A stretch of DNA of 64,000 bases from Candidatus Defluviibacillus avedoerensis (GTDB lineage: Bacteria > Pseudomonadota > Gammaproteobacteria > Burkholderiales > Burkholderiaceae_C), in contig JADJBS010000006.1 in NCBI GenBank assembly GCA_016703665.1, forward strand, positions 1 through 64,000. The letters are read 5' to 3'. Below, in pieces: positions 8,686 to 16,089 of the stretch (its first letter is position 1; every line of letters starts with the position of its first letter). The notes below the pieces were generated by a model. That model was not told the DNA's origin. It saw only the letters and a program-made list of their open reading frames with translations, and searched no databases. The position numbers and the translations under genes were made by a program.

Positions 8686-9924
8686 CTAGCGGCTCTTGGG
8701 CAAGTCTGCAGGCCCCGCTAGCTGATCCCGCAGCGCCAGTGCAGGGAACAGGCGCTGCCAAGCTGCGGCCACGGCCATGGTGCCCACGCCCCCGGAGACC
8801 ACTGAAACCACGGGTCCCCAAAGCGCGGCCACTGCGCCAGATTCAAATTCGCCAAGCTGGTTACTCGCCCCAATGAAAACAGAGTTGACAGCCGCCACAC
8901 GGCCCCGCATGTCGTCAGGGGTTTCCATTTGCAGCAGCGTCATGCGGATCACGACGCTGATATTGTCTGCCGCTCCGGTCACCGCCAACGCGAGCAGCGC
9001 CACCAGAAAATGGTTGCTCAGCCCAAACACCACTGTGGCCAGGCCAAATACCGCGACTGCCGCCAGCAGCTTGCGCCCAACTCGACGCTGAATGGGCCAG
9101 CGCAGCAGCACCAGTGACATGATCAGGGCACCCACCGCTGGCGCAGACCTCAGCATCCCTAAACCCTGGGGCCCGGTGTGAAGAATGTCGCGCGCGTAAA
9201 TCGGCAGCAAGGCCGTGGCACCGCCCAGCAACACTGCAAACAAATCGAGTGAACTCGCACCCAGCAAGACCTTGTGTTGCCACACATACACCACGCCCGC
9301 CATCAAGGTGTCCCAACTGGCAGACAAGGTCGAGGCCTGATGCTGGTAGCGCACAGCCAGCGTCAATAGGCATGACAGCACCAGCAGGACAGCGCAAGTG
9401 CCATACACCGCATTCGCGCCCCAGGTGTACAACACACCCCCGAGCGCAGGCCCCCCGATGACGGCAGCCTGGATGCCTGTGGCGCTGAAGGCCACAGCGG
9501 ATGGCAGCAAATGGGGTGGCACGAGAGAAGGTGTCAATGCCTGCTGGGCAGGCATCTGGAAGGCACGCGTCAACCCCAGCACCACGGACACGCCAAAAAT
9601 CAATTCACGCGCCGCGAAGCCCTGGACAGTGGCCCAGACCAGCACCAATGCAACCGCTGCCTGCACCAGCAGGCATGCAGCAAAAATACGCCCACGGTGA
9701 TGTCGGTCAGCCACGTGCCCTGCGGGCAACGTGAACAGCAGGGCCGGGATGAACTGCAACAAACCCACCAGACCCAGGTCCCAGGCGCTGGAGGTTATGT
9801 CGTACATGTGCCAAGCCACCGCCACCATCAGCATCTGATTGGCAGTGACCCCACCCAGCCGAGCCAGCCAAAAGCGGATAAAGGCACGCTGGGCAAACAG
9901 TTCTGAGACGCGGGGCTTGGACAT
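8686..9924 (-). CDS. MFS transporter (MFS_3/EntS-like)
   Basis: A 412-residue inner-membrane protein with about 12 hydrophobic segments. It opens LFAQRAFIRFWLARLGGVTANQ and has the loop 2-3 motif LPAGHVADRHHRGR typical of the MFS_3 (enterobactin exporter-like) subfamily. TPDDMRGRVAAVNSVFIGASNQLG is the usual second signature of these exporters. The substrate is unknown. Its stop lies 9 bp before the GH5 start and it shares a 55 bp divergent promoter region with the EamA gene. Confidence 0.85.
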   Translation of the reverse strand: MSKPRVSELFAQRAFIRFWLARLGGVTANQMLMVAVAWHMYDITSSAWDLGLVGLLQFIPALLFTLPAGHVADRHHRGRIFAACLLVQAAVALVLVWATVQGFAARELIFGVSVVLGLTRAFQMPAQQALTPSLVPPHLLPSAVAFSATGIQAAVIGGPALGGVLYTWGANAVYGTCAVLLVLSCLLTLAVRYQHQASTLSASWDTLMAGVVYVWQHKVLLGASSLDLFAVLLGGATALLPIYARDILHTGPQGLGMLRSAPAVGALIMSLVLLRWPIQRRVGRKLLAAVAVFGLATVVFGLSNHFLVALLALAVTGAADNISVVIRMTLLQMETPDDMRGRVAAVNSVFIGASNQLGEFESGAVAALWGPVVSVVSGGVGTMAVAAAWQRLFPALALRDQLAGPADLPKSR

Positions 9925-9979
9925 AGGGAGTCGCCAAGCTTACCAGCGTGAACCGCTTGCGCTGCTATCATCATTTTCA

Positions 9980-10906
9980 ATGTCAGCCCCCCTACCGCCA
10001 GCGCTTTGGCAACGGCTTCATGATGCCGTCCAGAGCCGCACCGCCCATTTGTCGCCCACCGCACAAGGGATACTGTGGACCAGCGCTGCAGGCTTGATCT
10101 TCAGCATGCTGAATGCGCTGATGCGCTTGCTGACGCTTCAGATCGACCCGTTTCAATCTCAGTTTCTGCGTTATGCCTTTGGCCTGGTGGTACTGCTGCC
10201 CATCATCTGGAAAAGCGGTTACCGCGCATATGCACCCAAGCAGATCGGTGGCCAGTTCGCTCGCGGGGCAGCACACACACTTGGTCTGTGTCTATGGTTT
10301 ATCGCTTTGCCGCAGATTCCCCTGGCGGACATGACCGCCATTGGCTTCACTGGCCCGATCTTCATCATGATTGGCGCCTACCTGTTTTTCAAGGAGCCCA
10401 TGCGTTGGGAGCGTTGGCTGGCGACGGCCATCGGTTTTGGCGGTGTGCTGATCGTGGTGGGTCCCAAGCTGACTTTTGCGCAGGGCGGCTCCGGCCTGTA
10501 CCACCTGGTCATGCTGGCATCGGCACCAATTTTTGCTGCTTCCTTTTTGCTGACCAAGGCGCTCACACGCTACGAGAGCACTGGCACCATCCTGGTGTGG
10601 CAGTCCATCACGGTGTCCATCTTCAGCCTGCCATTGGCGATGTATGTCTGGCAGCCCATGAACGCCTGGCAATGGTTCGGCTTTCTGCTATGCGGCGCAT
10701 TGGGCAGTGCAGGGCACTACTGCCTGACACGGTCGTTCAAGGTCGCAGACATATCGGCAACCCAGTCAGCCAAGTTTCTGGACTTGGTGTGGTCGGCCCT
10801 GATGGGGGTTTTGCTGTTCAGTGATGTCCCGAGCCTCAGCACCATTGCGGGGGGCGTGCTGATTGCCAGTGCGACGATCTGGGTGGCGCGGCGGGAATCG
10901 CGTTAG
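9980..10906 (+). CDS. EamA/DMT-superfamily transporter
   Basis: A 308-residue inner-membrane protein with ten predicted hydrophobic helices in two EamA repeats (GILWTSAAGLIFSMLNALMR at about residue 30; TRSFKVADISATQSAKFLDL in the second repeat). These are metabolite or drug transporters; the substrate is unknown. The start at 9980 (MSAPLPPAL) is chosen because upstream in-frame sequence overlaps the divergent MFS gene and is not membrane-like. It ends 55 bp before the convergent alcohol dehydrogenase. Confidence 0.86.
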   Translation: MSAPLPPALWQRLHDAVQSRTAHLSPTAQGILWTSAAGLIFSMLNALMRLLTLQIDPFQSQFLRYAFGLVVLLPIIWKSGYRAYAPKQIGGQFARGAAHTLGLCLWFIALPQIPLADMTAIGFTGPIFIMIGAYLFFKEPMRWERWLATAIGFGGVLIVVGPKLTFAQGGSGLYHLVMLASAPIFAASFLLTKALTRYESTGTILVWQSITVSIFSLPLAMYVWQPMNAWQWFGFLLCGALGSAGHYCLTRSFKVADISATQSAKFLDLVWSALMGVLLFSDVPSLSTIAGGVLIASATIWVARRESR

Positions 10907-10960
10907 AAGCACCTAAAGGCAACGCGCAAGCCAAGCCTACAGCAGTTCGTCAGCACGAGG

Positions 10961-12043
10961 TCATTGATCAAACACAATCACATTCCGCGCCACACCGCCG
11001 CGCTTCATGGCATCAAAACCTTCATTGATCTGATTCAGCTTCAGTCGACCAGATACCATCTGATCCAGATGCAGTCGGCCTTGCAGGTAAAAATCCACTA
11101 ACCGCGGCATGTCCAGCCGGAACCGATTTGAGCCCATCATGCATCCTTGAATGCGGCGCTCTCTCAGGAAATCCGAGCCCATCAACTCGATCTTGACGCC
11201 CACCGGGATCATGCCCACCACCGTCGCAGTGCCACCCTGGCGCAGCATGCTGAACGACTGTTCTGTGGTTTGCTTCAAACCAACGCATTCGAATGAATAG
11301 TGCACGCCGCCTTTGGTCATTTCCATCACCTGCTTGGCGGTGTTGGCGTCACCAATCAATGTGTCAGTGGCGCCAAACTGCCTGGCCAGCTCCAGCTTGA
11401 ACGGATCCACATCAATGGCGATGATGCGTCCCGCCCCGGCAATCTGAGCGGCATTGACCGTGGCCAACCCGATACCGCCACAGCCCAACACCGCCACAAT
11501 GCTGCCCGGCTCCACCTTTGCTGTGTGTACCACCGCGCCGTAGCCAGTGACCACACCGCAGCCAATCAGCGCGGCCAGGTCCATGCCGATGTCCCGGTCT
11601 ACTTTGACGACCGCGTTTTCGTGCGTGACGATCTGCTCGGCAAAGGACGAGAGGTTCAGGAACTGATGCAGGTTTTCACCTCTCCAGCGCAAACGTTTGG
11701 CCTTGCCGGGCGGGAGTTTGACCTCTGGCGATTGGCACAGCGACATGTGCCCCGTCAGACAAAACTCGCAGTGCCCACAAAAGAGCGACAAGCAGGTAAT
11801 GACCCTGTCGCCGGGTTTGACATAGGTCACGTCCTCACCCACGGCCTCGACGACTCCTGCTGACTCATGGCCCAACACCACCGGCACGGGGTGCGGGTAT
11901 TTGCCATCCATGAAATGCAGGTCGCTGTGGCACAGACCGGCTGCAGAGGTGCGGATCAGCACCTCGCGCCGCTGTGGCTTGTCCACTTCAACATCTTCAA
12001 TCGTCATCGCCTGCCCAGGCGCATGCAGAACGGCTGCTTTCAT
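10961..12043 (-). CDS. Zinc-dependent NAD(P) alcohol dehydrogenase
   Basis: A 360-residue medium-chain dehydrogenase. The catalytic-zinc region has CHSDLHFMDG and GHESAGVVEAVG; the structural zinc cysteines are in CLSLFCGHCEFCLTGHMSLC; the Rossmann loop is VLGCGGIGLATVNAA. The residue pattern resembles class III-like or aryl/long-chain alcohol dehydrogenases that oxidise primary alcohols to aldehydes. It could supply aldehydes to the neighbouring acyl-CoA pathway, but it is separated from the enoyl-CoA hydratase gene by a 174 bp gap carrying a palindromic repeat and may be its own unit. Confidence 0.86.
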   Translation of the reverse strand: MKAAVLHAPGQAMTIEDVEVDKPQRREVLIRTSAAGLCHSDLHFMDGKYPHPVPVVLGHESAGVVEAVGEDVTYVKPGDRVITCLSLFCGHCEFCLTGHMSLCQSPEVKLPPGKAKRLRWRGENLHQFLNLSSFAEQIVTHENAVVKVDRDIGMDLAALIGCGVVTGYGAVVHTAKVEPGSIVAVLGCGGIGLATVNAAQIAGAGRIIAIDVDPFKLELARQFGATDTLIGDANTAKQVMEMTKGGVHYSFECVGLKQTTEQSFSMLRQGGTATVVGMIPVGVKIELMGSDFLRERRIQGCMMGSNRFRLDMPRLVDFYLQGRLHLDQMVSGRLKLNQINEGFDAMKRGGVARNVIVFDQ

Positions 12044-12067
12044 TGAATATTTCCCTACACCCCCTTT

Positions 12068-12160
12068 GCTTGCTCACTTCGTGTAGCAGCCTCCCCCTCA
12101 AGGGGGCGCCGCCAGCGGCCTGGCGAAGCCAGTTCCGCGGCGACCGCTGGGCTGCCTATC
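12068..12160. repeat. GC-rich palindromic intergenic repeat (second family)
   Basis: The gap between the hydratase and alcohol dehydrogenase genes carries nested inverted repeats: CCCCCT-caAGGGGG and an outer CCAGCGG/CCGCTGG pair. This style, beginning CTTCGTGTAGCAGCCTCCCC, is a familiar dispersed repeat in Comamonadaceae genomes (from memory). It could terminate the beta-oxidation operon transcript. A related shorter version lies at 58409-58461. Confidence 0.6.
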
Positions 12161-12217
12161 GTCTTTTCACGCGCGTGGGGTTGTTCGAAACGTGAACCGA
12201 CAAATACGCGCTTACTC

Positions 12218-12982
12218 TTACAATTTCGAGAAGTCGGGCTTTCGTTTTTCCATGAACGCGCCAAAGGCCTCACGCGCTGCTGGCTCGCGCAGCATGTGGC
12301 CGAAGCGCGCGCCCTCTTCGTCCATTTGGTGCAACACAGCCGACATCTGGCCTTTCTTCATCAGGTGTTTGGTCTCAATCAGCGAAGTGATGGGCTTGGC
12401 AGCCAGCTTGCGGGCCTGGGTGAGGGCATACCCGTTGACCTCTGTTGGTGGCAACACGGGGTTGCCCAGGCCTACTTCCATCGCAGCTTCAGCCATGAAG
12501 GGTTCACCCATCAGCAAGGCTTCTGCCGCACGGTGGTAGCCCATCATTTGCGGCACCAGCAGGCTGCTGGCGGCCTCGGGGCACAGGCCGAGGTTGACAA
12601 AGGGCATGCTGAATGCAGCGTTGTCGCCCGCATAGACCAGGTCGCAATGGAACAACATCGTCGTGCCCACGCCCACTGCGGGCCCACACACGGCTGCGAT
12701 CAGGGGTTTAGGGAATGCCGCAATACCGCGCAGAAAGCGAAACACAGGCGAATCTTTGCCAGAAGGTGGCTTATTCAAAAAGTCACCAATGTCGTTGCCC
12801 GCGCTGAACACCGTCTCATGGCCCTGAATAACCACCACGCGGATGCTGGCATCGTCCGACGCATGCTGCAAGGCATCGGCCATAGCCGCGTACATGTCTG
12901 AGGTGAGCGAGTTCTTACGCTCCAGACGGTTCAAGGTCACGGTCATCACACCCGCTTCGGTGTGGGTCAAGATGTCGCTCAT
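12218..12982 (-). CDS. Enoyl-CoA hydratase/isomerase family protein
   Basis: A 254-residue crotonase-fold protein. The oxyanion-hole motifs are FSAGNDIGDF near residue 60 and AAVCGPAVGVGTTMLFHCDLV near 100. It probably hydrates or isomerises an enoyl-CoA. The Glu pair of canonical EchA is not fully kept (LGLCPEAASSLL retains one), so it may be an isomerase or a specialised hydratase. It is the last gene of the TetR-controlled beta-oxidation operon and overlaps the upstream isomerase gene by 4 bp. Confidence 0.87.
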   Translation of the reverse strand: MSDILTHTEAGVMTVTLNRLERKNSLTSDMYAAMADALQHASDDASIRVVVIQGHETVFSAGNDIGDFLNKPPSGKDSPVFRFLRGIAAFPKPLIAAVCGPAVGVGTTMLFHCDLVYAGDNAAFSMPFVNLGLCPEAASSLLVPQMMGYHRAAEALLMGEPFMAEAAMEVGLGNPVLPPTEVNGYALTQARKLAAKPITSLIETKHLMKKGQMSAVLHQMDEEGARFGHMLREPAAREAFGAFMEKRKPDFSKL

Positions 12983-13566
12983 GCCAAGGCTTCCTTTACA
13001 AAATCGATGCGGTCCTGGCCCCAGAACATCTGGTCGCCAACAAAGAAGGTGGGCGCGCCAAACACGCCGCGCGAGACCGCCTCTTGCGTGGCGGCTTTCA
13101 AGGCTTCTTTGGTCTCAGGCGCATTGGCCAGATCCACTAGGGCCTGGAGGTCAAACCCTGACTGTGCCAGCACTTTGCCAACGATGGCGGGGTCGTTCAT
13201 GTTCAGCGAATCCACCCAGATTGCCTTGAACATCGCCGAGCAATAGGCCAAGAAGCGATCAGCTTGGCTGGCTTGCATGCCAGCCGCACCGCGCATCAAC
13301 AGCAAGGTGTTGATCGGGAAGTGGGGGTTGCTGTTCAGCGGCACGCCGTAACGCTTGGCGAAGCGTGCGAAGTCCACAAAAATGTATTTGCCTTTGGCTG
13401 CCACGCTGGCTGGCGAGCGGTTCTCGGTGGCTTGAAACACGCCTCCCAGCAACATCGGCCGGTAGACAGCCTTGGCGCCTGTCTGTGCTTCCATTTCGCT
13501 GATTTGGGTGAAGGCAAGGTAGGCAGCCGGGCTGCCAAAGTCAAACCAAAATTCAAACTGTTTCAT
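12979..13566 (-). CDS. 2-hydroxychromene-2-carboxylate isomerase / DsbA-family protein
   Basis: A 195-residue thioredoxin-fold protein of the kappa-GST/HCCA isomerase type. It begins EFWFDFGSPAAYLAF, where the SPAAY segment replaces the CxxC of DsbA and supplies the glutathione-binding serine. It ends with GVFGAPTFFVGDQMFWGQDR, the typical C-terminal signature. In aromatic degraders this family isomerises hydroxychromene carboxylates with glutathione; inside a fatty-acid operon the substrate is unknown. ATGA overlap with the following hydratase. Confidence 0.85.
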   Translation of the reverse strand: MKQFEFWFDFGSPAAYLAFTQISEMEAQTGAKAVYRPMLLGGVFQATENRSPASVAAKGKYIFVDFARFAKRYGVPLNSNPHFPINTLLLMRGAAGMQASQADRFLAYCSAMFKAIWVDSLNMNDPAIVGKVLAQSGFDLQALVDLANAPETKEALKAATQEAVSRGVFGAPTFFVGDQMFWGQDRIDFVKEALA

Positions 13567-13578
13567 CCAAACGTCTCT

Positions 13579-13992
13579 TCAAAATTTTTCCATGTAAGGA
13601 GGCAAATCCTGCTCATGCGTCCAAGCATCGCGCGGCGGCTGGTGCAGCATGAGGTAGGCGTCAGCAATGTGTTCGGGCTTGAGGATACCGTCTTGCGCCT
13701 TCAAGGCATAGCGTTCGGGAAAATTGTCACGGATCAAGGCGGTATCAATCGGGCCGACAGTGGATTCGATCTGGTCTGCCAGTGCAAGCACCTCTTCTTC
13801 TTTGCGCGCATCACTGGCAAAAGCATGGCATAAGGCGCCATCAGACTCGATTTTTTGCTTCAATATTTGTAGCTTATCGGCACTGCGGCGGGTCACACAG
13901 GCTGTGTAGCCTGCTTTGGCAAACTTGCGGACAATGGCGTCACCTGTGGCGTTCCCGGCGCCGATGATGAGGGCTGCAGCGGTGTGAGTCAT
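13579..13992 (-). pseudogene. SDR-family dehydrogenase with large internal in-frame deletion
   Basis: 137 residues remain of what is normally an SDR of about 240. The N-terminus (AALIIGAGNATGDAIVRKFA, then FASDARKEEEVLALADQIE) is intact up to VGPID. It then jumps straight to the C-terminal signature TALIRDNFPERYALKAQDG and DLPPYMEKF. The segment with the NAG motif, catalytic Ser and YxxxK is missing; the joint is near 13741-13752. The reading frame and ATGA coupling to the upstream thioesterase are kept, so downstream translation is unaffected. It should have no dehydrogenase activity. The start at 13992 is set by the ATGA overlap. Confidence 0.75.
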
Positions 13993-14822
13993 GACTTGTA
14001 GTAAACCGTCTGATGTGTTGTACAAAGCAGCACTCCCGCCTCGCTCCACAGCTGCGCTGTCTGGTCAAAAAAGCCTTTGTAAAACGCCTGGGCCCTGGCT
14101 TGCCCCAGCAAGTAGCCTTCGCCCGTTTGAGCCAGCTGCGTAGCGTCCGCATGGAAGTACACGGTCATCGATACGGTGCCCACCGGCACCATGGTGGCAC
14201 GGCGCAGCCAGATGCGCGGGAAGAAAATGTCCGCCATGGCGGTGAGCGAGGCGTAATCCAGCGGACGCGGTGGGTTGTCGCGCATCCACAGTTGCGACAG
14301 GCTGGCCGTAACGGGGTCATCGGACGCTGCCTGACCCTCCCACTGATGAGGGATCAAACCCGTCAGTGGTCGCATTTCATATCGCTGCAGCCAAGTGACA
14401 CCTTCTCGGCGAAAGGCAGGCACCTGCTGTGCGGGCGTGACCTGCGGCATGGGCATGTCGTTGGCATTCCAACTCTCACGCCGCACAGCCGTCATCGCCG
14501 TCGCGGTCAAGGCCGTTTGCAACAAACCATCTTCATCGGTTTGGGTCAGCTCAACCACCCAATGCTGGGTAGACCGATTGGTCCGTACAGGTCGGGCCTC
14601 CACCGTGAACGGCGCGTCGGACAAACCTGCACAAAAATTCACCGTCAGCGCCACCGGCTCCCCCATGCGCTGGGGGTGCTGGAGTACAGCGTTGAGCGCT
14701 GTGGCGGCGCTGATGCCACCAAAAGGCCCCACCATGTTCGCCCAGGCGGGGTGGGTTGCGCCCACAAACCTGTCGCCGCCGTCGGCGATCAATTCAATGG
14801 CTTGGTCAAATAAATGCTTCAT
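13989..14822 (-). CDS. Acyl-CoA thioesterase family protein (TesB-like double hotdog)
   Basis: A 277-residue protein with the double-hotdog pattern: an N-terminal repeat with GATHPAWANMVGPFGGI and LTVNFCAGLSDAPFTVEARP, and a C-terminal repeat ending in TVYFHADATQL and YLLGQARAQAFYKGFFDQTAQLW. It is likely to hydrolyse acyl-CoA thioesters, acting as a release valve beside the beta-oxidation enzymes. It overlaps the SDR remnant by 4 bp and lies 40 bp after the thiolase gene. Confidence 0.82.
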   Translation of the reverse strand: MKHLFDQAIELIADGGDRFVGATHPAWANMVGPFGGISAATALNAVLQHPQRMGEPVALTVNFCAGLSDAPFTVEARPVRTNRSTQHWVVELTQTDEDGLLQTALTATAMTAVRRESWNANDMPMPQVTPAQQVPAFRREGVTWLQRYEMRPLTGLIPHQWEGQAASDDPVTASLSQLWMRDNPPRPLDYASLTAMADIFFPRIWLRRATMVPVGTVSMTVYFHADATQLAQTGEGYLLGQARAQAFYKGFFDQTAQLWSEAGVLLCTTHQTVYYKS

Positions 14823-14862
14823 GTTTTCAACGACAGTCTGCGGTCATTGAAACCACGAACCA

Positions 14863-16071
14863 TCACACCCTTTCAAAAATACCGGCTGCGCCTTGACCCA
14901 TGCCCACACACATGGTGACCATGCCGTACTTGAGATTTTTGCGCGCCAGGGCGTGAACCACTGTCGCAGACCGGATAGCGCCGGTGGCACCCAAGGGATG
15001 GCCCAGTGCAATGGCGCCGCCCATGGGGTTGACCTTGGCAGGGTCCAGGCCCAGTGTGTTCATCACAGCGAGCGACTGCGCGGCGAAGGCCTCGTTCAGC
15101 TCAAACCAGTCGATGTCGTTTTGGGTGAGGCCTGCGTTCTTCAATGCGGCAGGAATAGCCTCGATGGGGCCAATGCCCATCAGGTGCGGGGGCACGCCCC
15201 GGCTGGCGAAGCTGACAAAGCGGGCCAAAGGCTTTAGGCCGAAGCGTTTGACGGCTGACTCGCTGGCCAGCAGCAAGGCGCCGGCACCGTCAGAGGTTTG
15301 ACTGCTATTGCCCGCCGTGACCGATCCACGTGCCGAAAACACGGTACGCAGCTTGGTCAGGCCTTCGACGGTGGTGTCCGGCCGGGCGCCTTCGTCTATG
15401 CTGACGGTGCGGGTTTTGACGGACACCTCAGCAGAGCCCAGATCGACGCTGCGATCAGACACTTCAACGGGCGTGATCTCGTTGGCAAATTCACCGGCCT
15501 TCATCGCCGCAATGGCCTTCATGTGCGAGCGGTAAGCAAATTCGTCCTGCGCTTCGCGGCTGACCTTCCATGCTTGAGCGACCTTCTCGGCTGTCAGCCC
15601 CATGCCATAGGCAATGCCATAGCTTTCCACATCTTGCGTATTGGTAAACACACTGGGTGACAGGCTGGGTGAATTCCCCATCATGGGCACCATGCTCATG
15701 CTCTCTACGCCAGCAGCAAACATCACATCGGCTTCGCCTACGCGGATGCGGTCTGCCGCCATCTGCACAGCGGACAAACCCGATGCGCAAAAGCGGTTCA
15801 CCGTAATGCCTCCGACCAAGGTGGGTAACCCCGCCAACACCGCCCCGATGCGCGCCACGTTCAAGCCTTGCTGGGCCTCGGGAATGGCGCAGCCGCAGAT
15901 CACATCTTCAATCGTGGCTGGGTCCAGACTGGGCACTTGCGACAGGGCCGAGCGCAGCGCGGCCGCAAGCAAGTCGTCTGGCCGCATGTTGCGGAAGTAG
16001 CCACGGTGCGAGCGGCCAATGGGAGTGCGCGTGGCAGCAACGATGTAGGCGTCTTGAATTTGTTTACTCAT
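14863..16071 (-). CDS. Acetyl-CoA C-acyltransferase (3-ketoacyl-CoA thiolase)
   Basis: A 402-residue thiolase for the last step of beta-oxidation. The nucleophilic cysteine is Cys95 in NRFCASGLSAVQ; the C-terminal catalytic set is NEAFAAQ, GGAIALGHPLGATG and the acid/base Cys in TMCVGMGQGAAG. Length and motifs are complete. It lies 18 bp downstream of the FadB-like gene, so the pair probably forms the usual multienzyme complex. Confidence 0.92.
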   Translation of the reverse strand: MSKQIQDAYIVAATRTPIGRSHRGYFRNMRPDDLLAAALRSALSQVPSLDPATIEDVICGCAIPEAQQGLNVARIGAVLAGLPTLVGGITVNRFCASGLSAVQMAADRIRVGEADVMFAAGVESMSMVPMMGNSPSLSPSVFTNTQDVESYGIAYGMGLTAEKVAQAWKVSREAQDEFAYRSHMKAIAAMKAGEFANEITPVEVSDRSVDLGSAEVSVKTRTVSIDEGARPDTTVEGLTKLRTVFSARGSVTAGNSSQTSDGAGALLLASESAVKRFGLKPLARFVSFASRGVPPHLMGIGPIEAIPAALKNAGLTQNDIDWFELNEAFAAQSLAVMNTLGLDPAKVNPMGGAIALGHPLGATGAIRSATVVHALARKNLKYGMVTMCVGMGQGAAGIFERV

Positions 16072-16089
16072 GGTGAATCCTTGGTTGCC

